DNA of 49,407 nucleotides. It comes from an uncultured Rhodospirillales bacterium. GTDB lineage: Bacteria > Pseudomonadota > Alphaproteobacteria > Reyranellales > Reyranellaceae. Location: contig CADECW010000048.1 of NCBI GenBank assembly GCA_902825855.1, forward strand, positions 1 through 49,407, read 5' to 3'. The position numbers and the translations under genes were made by a program. This document shows, one piece after another, positions 44,501 to 49,407 of the stretch. The stretch's first letter is position 1, and each line of letters opens with the position of its first letter. Below the pieces are notes generated by a model. The model ran no database searches. It had not been told where the DNA came from and saw only the letters and a program-made list of their open reading frames with translations.

Positions 44501-45822
44501 GCGCGGCCGCCGTGCACCTCGTGCTTTCGCGCGCGCTCGGGGCTGACGACGCCACCCTCCTGCAGTGCTTCCGAGACCTCCCGCTGGGCCAAGTGCATAC
44601 CCTGCTGGCGGAAGGCCCAAGCGGCCTGGCGCGTCTTCTGCTCCTGATCTCCGCGGCCGAAGGCCAGGATGTCCTGGCCCTGGCCGAACAGTGGGCCGGA
44701 TCCGAGGATGAGGACGACGCCCAGGCAGCCGTCCGGGCCTTGGCCGAGCTCGGCGGCCCTGCGGCCCGGAGCGCGATCATCAAGGCGCTCGGCCACCCGC
44801 ACTACCAAGTTCGCCGCACCGCCGTGGGGACTTTAGCCCCGAAGGCCGACGAGGCTGAAAAGGCGGCGCTTCTTAGTCTAGCCACGGACAAGAGCGCGCC
44901 GGTCCGAGCAGCCCTGGCCGTCGTCATCGGCCAGCAAGGCTGGACGGGCGGGCTCGATACCCTCTTAACGCTTCTCGGCGACCGTCGAAACTACGCCCGG
45001 CATCCCGAATATCAGAAGCGGGAAGAACCCGAGTATCACGTCGCCCGCGCCGCCGCGGCGGCGCTCGGCAGGTTCGACACACTGCCGGCGACGGTCCTCG
45101 ACCACATCATCGCCTTCCTCGCCCGAGAGGACGGCGAAGCCATTGATGTCGTACTGCACGCAGACCTCCTCGATCTACTGACCTATCCGGACCATCCGCC
45201 GGCCTGGAAGGCGATCGAACACTGCATCAGCGACGACCACGTTGTCGGCGACAATGAGGAGAATCTCTATCCTGTGCGCTACGCGGCGGGATGGGCCATC
45301 GTACATCGGATCAGCCGACATCCCTTCGAGCACAATCTCGTGCCGTGGGCGGCGATCAAGGCGGCGGCGGACCACATCGATCCGCAGCTGGCCGCGCCGC
45401 TGCTGCTGGCGCTCGGCGCGCAGTTGGCCGTCGACTGCGATGCCGCAACCCTGGAGGCCCTTCGCGGCGCCAATACCTCCGACGCCCGTGTGGCGCTCGC
45501 CCTGTCGATGATCGACGACCACCTGGCCGCGCGAGAGCTGGCGATCAAACACGGCCTCCTGGCGACGGACCACCCCTTCCTCGACGAAAGCGACGACGTC
45601 TCGACGAACGACGCCCAATTCCCCCGCTGGCCGCTCTCTTCGTGCGGTCGCGCCTGGCTTTCGTCTCTGCAGGATGGCGTCGATGTCGAGTCGACCCTGC
45701 TATGGCTGATGGCTAGGCGAACGGGCCTGCCCCTGATCGACGACGAATTCGACCCACGGGCGCTCCGGCGAAAGGAGGTCGTGCCGATCATGACCTTCGC
45801 CGAAATGTTCGGGATGGAGTGA
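41596..45822 (+). CDS. STAND-type ATPase with Cap4/DUF4297-like nuclease and HEAT-like repeats (Avs-like)
   Basis: The 1,408-residue protein has three parts. Residues 10-160 resemble the DUF4297/Cap4 dsDNA nuclease: GYDYQKLVTIWVALRLM, an acidic pair near 51-52, and QIK (78-80) in HVQIKFKG. Residues about 240-460 are a P-loop ATPase with Walker A GPSGYGKS (272-279), Walker B-like FHLEDPWGQ (Glu323/Asp324) and sensor FVITSRSE, as in nSTAND3-type domains. From about 900 on, helical repeats of HEAT type are visible (PHYQVRRTAVGTLAPKADEA, SAPVRAALAVVIGQQG, YHVARAAAAALGRFD). Avs proteins bind a phage protein through the C-terminal repeats, oligomerise and activate the N-terminal nuclease. Start ATG 41596 has GAGGA upstream. 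Confidence 0.82.
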   Translation: MTMKNDEGGANPSYQGYDYQKLVTIWVALRLMFGPGAAADQVVVEPASHDDVKALLAVSEEAAEASLKIAAGSELHVQIKFKGAGAWSAKDFAGVINDKAAKGTKGPKPRPRAKALLLANSNRRYVFITNSSVDSALAKGRVKYPEQNPDAAFTPANLNLKPPERQGLAGRFALIEGMTHEETRRQIDKILTGTLHVPTQALDACVDRLKRAVEDRFLAVPDPLRKADIEKIAEGFGGVPHANPQLARYVPPANLPVAEARLTQLGAVLLIGPSGYGKSLTADKLAFDRRQADPPYKVVRESAGLPAIEEAFAGPGRVLFHLEDPWGQSGLKRGEAENWSKRISALIRQGGPDKQFVITSRSEIYRAALSASPPPVWADRAVVIDDDAYDEAARRLILHSPLAAAGAWRQDLARQHEARLLRALKSPFELNAFARELIAVPKPAEADVDRLVDRALSDSRLQVVRDQIGGFGDRGVRGAAVLWALLRYSRSLPPGQLARLRREVDREDKVEIALDDLAEHLAQTQLTKDGDGAYAAHSKVVEAMEQLAREQPRAVEDALNATARAAVMLAGQDLNWLDVVESLVTGARALEDDGVELDEAVVTAFDGLLIDGLTKAVGHATAFHRAWRAADRRLSPESPIGWLVDWLEHGAPKEKGGFASIGWRPPKVSKADRDAVIAADPDLRILKGFIAHQLPRTHTNYDADDLLPWLKPFGADFTKAFLTAGKVVAEAADYITSADAISECALAGPQPPYEAVWDQIVKMQASVDAALTQSSVDRRQAWQGELDFAAGLHIQQRVEEEGPSADHFAKGYVKARRRQQGHGWIAGHPRPDIILPLWAEAMRYSLPKVTADELDAFFEAAGEDDRLQAAGLGVIADRRLEFGRDRVLRALTSGEPKAIDAAVRALAFLEGDGEGKSGKPSAQTILLDLLPTLSPVRAALLAPEIADLELGKKKAALAQRILAASPPGGAAAVHLVLSRALGADDATLLQCFRDLPLGQVHTLLAEGPSGLARLLLLISAAEGQDVLALAEQWAGSEDEDDAQAAVRALAELGGPAARSAIIKALGHPHYQVRRTAVGTLAPKADEAEKAALLSLATDKSAPVRAALAVVIGQQGWTGGLDTLLTLLGDRRNYARHPEYQKREEPEYHVARAAAAALGRFDTLPATVLDHIIAFLAREDGEAIDVVLHADLLDLLTYPDHPPAWKAIEHCISDDHVVGDNEENLYPVRYAAGWAIVHRISRHPFEHNLVPWAAIKAAADHIDPQLAAPLLLALGAQLAVDCDAATLEALRGANTSDARVALALSMIDDHLAARELAIKHGLLATDHPFLDESDDVSTNDAQFPRWPLSSCGRAWLSSLQDGVDVESTLLWLMARRTGLPLIDDEFDPRALRRKEVVPIMTFAEMFGME

Positions 45823-45841
45823 CGACCGCACGAAAGCCCAA

Positions 45842-45863
45842 GCTGCCACGGCAAAGCGGCAGC
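45842..45863. terminator. Weak hairpin after the STAND ATPase gene
   Basis: GCTGCC (45842-45847) and GGCAGC (45858-45863) can pair with a 10-base loop, 20 bases after the stop codon. There is no T-run on either strand, so it would be at best a poor terminator between convergent genes. Confidence 0.2.
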
Positions 45864-45899
45864 GCGAGGTGGGCCGGCCGCCGCTGATCAAGCCATGCG

Positions 45900-46136
45900 T
45901 CAACGTCGTTCAGATCCCAGACAACGCACGTATCCGCTCGGCAGATCCTCACGAATGGTGATGCTGTATTCCGCGGTTGCGTTGTCGCTAACGATCCTAA
46001 GGTGAATCTCTCCATTTGGACCGACAGCCCCAAGGTCCAGGTCGACTTTGAAGACCTCGACATCACCAAACATGATCGATTGTCGGTCGTCAAACCTCTG
46101 CTGAGCTTGCTCGCCCCACTGCACGGCGATCGGCAC
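45900..46136 (-). CDS. Possible 78-residue protein
   Basis: GTG 46136 opens MPIAVQWGEQAQQRFDDRQS, then VEVFKVDLDLGAVGPNGEIH and AEYSITIREDLPSG. It has balanced composition and a strand-like pattern that would suit a small beta domain. The upstream site is weak and no family is recognised. It follows the NB-ARC gene by 109 bases in the same direction and could be part of its transcript. The rest of the 423-base gap (45823-46245) shows nothing else. Confidence 0.45.
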   Translation of the reverse strand: MPIAVQWGEQAQQRFDDRQSIMFGDVEVFKVDLDLGAVGPNGEIHLRIVSDNATAEYSITIREDLPSGYVRCLGSERR

Positions 46137-46245
46137 GTATAGGCGTCATCTCATGTCACGGCATTGATTGAGTCCATGGATGCGCGAGAAGTTGCCCTGC
46201 GGTCGAGGGGGCTCGTCACACTGAAGCGATGGCTTGCCGCAATAC

Positions 46246-48969
46246 CTATTGCGCCTGATCGCCACCGTGAGCTTGAAGCCGGAAGGCCAGCCGCTTACTC
46301 TCGGCCGCCTTCTGACTCGCCTCAAGCGCCGCTTCCAGGTCGCCAGCCGCCTGCGCATCGCCGAGGGCGCTCCGGATGTCGAAGCGTAGCTCTAAGAACT
46401 CACTTCTGAAGTGCTCCGCCTTCAGCAGGCTCAATGCCGTGTTGATCCGCTCCAGGGCGCCGGCCGGATCACCTAGCGCTAGGCGAGTGCGGGCGAGCAG
46501 ACGCTCTACCCATTCGGGAGACCTCCTGCCCAGCAGAGGCAGCAGCAACGCCTCGGCCTCTGGCGCTCTTCCCATTTCAATCAGAACCTCGGCGCGACGT
46601 TGTGTATTGAAATCATCAGGCTTGACCATGGCCTCGTAAAACCTAAGAGCCTTGGCTCGCAGCGCCGTAGCATCGGCTTTGAGGGCCTTGGCGGCCTCGG
46701 CATGGATTTCGGCCCAAGCGAACTTGTCGCCATCGACGCCGGAGCCTTCGGGAACAGGCACCGGGATTTGCTGGAATATCTCCATGAAGAGCTCAGGCAT
46801 CTCCGTGGAGATAAACCGGCCGAGCGGGGCGAAGGCCCGTACCCCCTGACCGACGCCCTGGTTAGCGGCCTCGATAATAGTTGTTTTAATCGCCTCGGCA
46901 TGCCGAGCGATGATGTCGTTGCGCCAACGCCCCTCGCCGGCCGGCAATCGCTCGATCAGGCCCAGGATCACCGAATAGGTGACATCCTCGCCTGCGCCCC
47001 ATCGGGCGAACACCTGATCGACCAGCGTGATCGTTTCCGCCGTTTTCTCCGGCTTGGACCGGTAGATGGTGACCAACTGCAGCCGGGCCTCATCCATCGG
47101 ACAGGGGCCGGCCAAGACGGCTTCGAACCGCTCTGCCGCTTCACCTAGCTTGCCCAGACGCTTGAGTGCCTTGCCCTCGTGGTGCAGGATCTGAGCTTGC
47201 TCGCGCGACGTCAGCGCCGGCAAGCCCGCCAGGGCGGCGAAGACCGGCATCCGCTCGTCCAGCCGCTCCCGGGCCACCCGCTCGCCATCATGCTTGTCGA
47301 GCAGGAAGAGCTTCTCCACTGTCTCGATGACGGTGATCACGGCCAGTGGACCGCGCAGGCCTTCGGCCAAGCGCGCCGCGGCGGCCAGGGGATCTCCGAC
47401 AAGGTCACGCCGCACCTCATCAGCCTCCCAGACCGCGAGCAGTGCGTAAAGGCAAGGGCCATCGTCCATGCCGGAAATCACCATGGCCTCGAGCTTTGGC
47501 ATCATGGAGCGGACGAGCGTCCACAGGCGCAAGCTTGGCTCGTCGGCAACCTTCATTATGAAGGCCTGAAGCGCACGGTCGAGCTCGGACGATCGCGCGG
47601 CACCGCACCAATCCAGACTCTTTAGGGCGGCGAACACCACATCGTGCAGGCGCACCACCCCTCCGCGGTCGACGCTCGTGAGGCCATAGGCGCTCAGGTT
47701 CCGGACGCCCACCGGCGCGACGTGGTGGGTGAGGAAAGCCTTGTCGACAGCGGGCAGGTCAGCCCAAACAAAAACGGAAAGCTCCTGCTGAAGCTGGTCT
47801 TTCAATCGGTCGAGCAGCCGATCGACCAAGCGCACGCCGTCCTCGTCCAGGAGCTTGCCGACTGCGCGACAGTCCTCGGTCAGATCGTCCCACGGAACGC
47901 CAGACCGAGCGGCGGCGCGCAGCAGGCTCAGACAAAGAGGGTAGCCGTTGACGCTCGCCCAGACGATCTCGAAAACCGCTGGTGGACAGGGCGCGCCGGG
48001 CGCGTCCAGCATCGCCCGCGCCTCGTCCTGTGTCAGCAGTGGCGGCTCGTAGGCCTCCGGTGGGGCGAGACGACGGGTCAGGACCACGTGCGAGCCCTCT
48101 CCGCAAAACTTCGTCAGCGCCTCGATGCTCAGGTCCTGGCGTGCGTCGTCGATAACCAAAAGGCAGCCCCCGGCCTCGAGCAGGCCGGCGATGTTGCGAG
48201 GATCGTCGGCCCGGACCAATGGAAAGGCGCGCAGACTCTCGGCCCGCTTGACCTCCTCGCCGTCGAGCCAAATTTGCATCTGATAGGCGCCGCGGTGGGC
48301 GTTGGCGTAAGCCATCGCCGCGATCGACTTGCCAAGGCCGCCCATGCCGGCGATCGTCAGCACGGGCTGGACTGCAAGGCGCGCGACGATCTCGCGGTCC
48401 ACGTTTGGCCGAGCCAAGATCTCGGACGGCAGGGAGGGCACGAGTGCTGCGGCCGCCTCCTCGTCGACAATGCGCTGAAGGTCGGCCAGATAGGGCGCTA
48501 GGCGCCCGACCAACTGCTCGTCGAGCAGTAGATGATCGACAATTTCGGTCGCGATCTCCTCGCTGCCGAAGAAGGAGAGGGCCTTGCCAGCCATTTGCGG
48601 CCAGGCGAGCACGCGCGCCTTGAAGTCGGCGACCTTCTGGGGCCGAGTCCGCTCGCCGGTTACCAGATAGATCTGCTTGGCGGCTGGCCGATCCTTTAGG
48701 ATCTTGCGAAGATCGCTTTCCGCCTTGGTCATCGTCCCGTCGAAATAGTTGCGCCGGTCCGAATACTCGACGGCCTCCTGGCCATCATCGCTCTCGCTGT
48801 CGACTACTCCGGCGACCGGGTAGCCGCGCAGGTTCACTCCGGCGTGGGTTAGGCGTACCTCCGAGCGCGCACCCATCACAATCCCGGCGAACCGCTCGAA
48901 CTCGGGCCCGACCCGCTCGACGCCTTGGGCCAGGGTCTCGATCAGGGCTGCGCGGCGCTTGGTATGCAT
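46246..48969 (-). CDS. NB-ARC ATPase with nuclease-like N-terminus and TPR repeats (bacterial NLR-like)
   Basis: The 907-residue protein is tripartite. Residues 1-150 form a restriction-nuclease-like domain: GPEFERF (21-27), Asp57 in GVVDSES and EYSDRRNYF (68-76) with Glu68, then KQIYLVTGE. Residues about 185-500 are an NB-ARC ATPase with Walker A GMGGLGKS (208-215), Walker B CLLVIDDA (Asp274/Asp275) and a sensor in VVLTRR. Residues about 600-900 contain TPR-like helical pairs (HEGKALKRLGKLGEAAERFE, RTRLALGDPAGALERINTAL). Such proteins resemble NLR immune receptors and defend against phages: ligand binding to the repeats triggers oligomerisation and effector activity. The catalytic lysine of a PD-(D/E)XK site is not obvious. 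The ribosome-binding site is weak. Confidence 0.82.
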   Translation of the reverse strand: MHTKRRAALIETLAQGVERVGPEFERFAGIVMGARSEVRLTHAGVNLRGYPVAGVVDSESDDGQEAVEYSDRRNYFDGTMTKAESDLRKILKDRPAAKQIYLVTGERTRPQKVADFKARVLAWPQMAGKALSFFGSEEIATEIVDHLLLDEQLVGRLAPYLADLQRIVDEEAAAALVPSLPSEILARPNVDREIVARLAVQPVLTIAGMGGLGKSIAAMAYANAHRGAYQMQIWLDGEEVKRAESLRAFPLVRADDPRNIAGLLEAGGCLLVIDDARQDLSIEALTKFCGEGSHVVLTRRLAPPEAYEPPLLTQDEARAMLDAPGAPCPPAVFEIVWASVNGYPLCLSLLRAAARSGVPWDDLTEDCRAVGKLLDEDGVRLVDRLLDRLKDQLQQELSVFVWADLPAVDKAFLTHHVAPVGVRNLSAYGLTSVDRGGVVRLHDVVFAALKSLDWCGAARSSELDRALQAFIMKVADEPSLRLWTLVRSMMPKLEAMVISGMDDGPCLYALLAVWEADEVRRDLVGDPLAAAARLAEGLRGPLAVITVIETVEKLFLLDKHDGERVARERLDERMPVFAALAGLPALTSREQAQILHHEGKALKRLGKLGEAAERFEAVLAGPCPMDEARLQLVTIYRSKPEKTAETITLVDQVFARWGAGEDVTYSVILGLIERLPAGEGRWRNDIIARHAEAIKTTIIEAANQGVGQGVRAFAPLGRFISTEMPELFMEIFQQIPVPVPEGSGVDGDKFAWAEIHAEAAKALKADATALRAKALRFYEAMVKPDDFNTQRRAEVLIEMGRAPEAEALLLPLLGRRSPEWVERLLARTRLALGDPAGALERINTALSLLKAEHFRSEFLELRFDIRSALGDAQAAGDLEAALEASQKAAESKRLAFRLQAHGGDQAQ

Positions 48970-49227
48970 TTGCTGGGACCCGGCGGTCGGACGGAAGGCT
49001 ATCGTCCATTCTATCGAAGACGAATTCGCGACGCCAAGTTGTGCCGGTTGCGCTTCCGCGATCTGAACCTACCAACCGTGTTCGACTTGTGGCTTGGGGT
49101 GCGTCAGAAGACGGCCAACTCTGGGAGTGCGGACGGTGTTCTGACTTGCGGCCAGATCGAAGGCGAATAGCGAGATCTCCCAGAGAATCGAGCGATCGAT
49201 GCCGATAGTTGTTGAAATCGAGGAACT

Positions 49228-49368
49228 GTGGGATCGTCGAAATTCGTGTTTGAAATCAAGAGCCGGCGATTCTTACGGATCGAGGAGACGGTGCTCGGCG
49301 ACGCATTGAAAAAATTGCGTCGCTGGACCAACGCGTTACCATACCGCGGAATGATCGAGTGGGAGTGA
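49228..49368 (+). CDS. Possible 46-residue basic protein divergent from the NB-ARC gene
   Basis: GTG 49228 has GAGGA six bases upstream and opens MGSSKFVFEIKSRRFLRIEE, then ALKKLRRWTNALPYRGMIEW, ending at 49368. It is short, basic and mixed strand/helix, which would suit a nucleic-acid-binding protein. No family is recognised. The good upstream site and clean stop support a real gene despite its size. Confidence 0.4.
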   Translation: MGSSKFVFEIKSRRFLRIEETVLGDALKKLRRWTNALPYRGMIEWE

Positions 49369-49407
49369 CGGATACAAGCGGCGACAATAGCGCAGTTTCG
49401 ACGGTGG

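Noticed and set aside
1..49407. CRISPR array, rRNA genes or riboswitches
   Set aside because: No regularly spaced repeats, rRNA sequence or recognised riboswitch core was seen on reading; this was not a computational search.

Overview
The window reads as GC-rich alphaproteobacterial DNA, most likely from a rhizobial-type genome. This is inferred from codon use, the P4-type integrase, the IS110 remnant and the DUF3363-type relaxase; no rRNA or other taxonomic marker is present. Almost everything is accessory DNA: a mobile defence island with five recognisable defence or conflict modules and one large block I cannot assign.

Left end (1-6.2 kb): a CBASS anti-phage operon on the minus strand, in the order DUF2188 protein, CapV-like patatin phospholipase, CD-NTase, E2-like protein (cut by the window edge). 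This is the E2-only ('short') type II layout. Divergent from it are an XRE-type repressor and an ImmA/IrrE metallopeptidase, matching the known CapH/CapP control pair. Two 18/20-identical direct repeats and a perfect 14-bp palindrome lie between the divergent operons and are good operator candidates. A P4-type tyrosine integrase follows, with an 18-bp tRNA-3'-end-like sequence (6144-6161) behind its start that could be an attachment site marking the edge of this element.

6.2-16.2 kb: a decayed IS110-family transposase, an intact VirD2/DUF3363-type relaxase, two small exported proteins in tandem, a truncated copy of the N-terminal domain of the NB-ARC protein found at the right end, and a minus-strand pair made of a large exported protein and a four-helix membrane protein.

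16.3-35.5 kb: two giant, uninterrupted, translationally coupled genes (about 3,660 and 2,397 residues) of unknown family, followed in the same operon by a protein that joins an N-terminal SLOG/LOG-type nucleotide-binding domain to a C-terminal Tae4-type peptidoglycan-amidase domain. This three-gene block is the best candidate for an undescribed system in the window.

35.7-41.1 kb: a Gabija-like set (OLD-family ATPase/TOPRIM nuclease and UvrD-like helicase) extended by a third, ATGA-coupled gene with a possible degenerate nuclease motif, and perhaps a fourth small gene. 41.6-45.8 kb: a 1,408-residue STAND-type ATPase with an N-terminal Cap4/DUF4297-like nuclease domain and a HEAT-like C-terminus. 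46.2-49.0 kb, minus strand: a 907-residue NB-ARC ATPase with an N-terminal nuclease-like domain and a TPR-rich C-terminus, i.e. a bacterial NLR-like protein. Several very small ORFs and an orphan, minus-oriented terminator lie between these modules.
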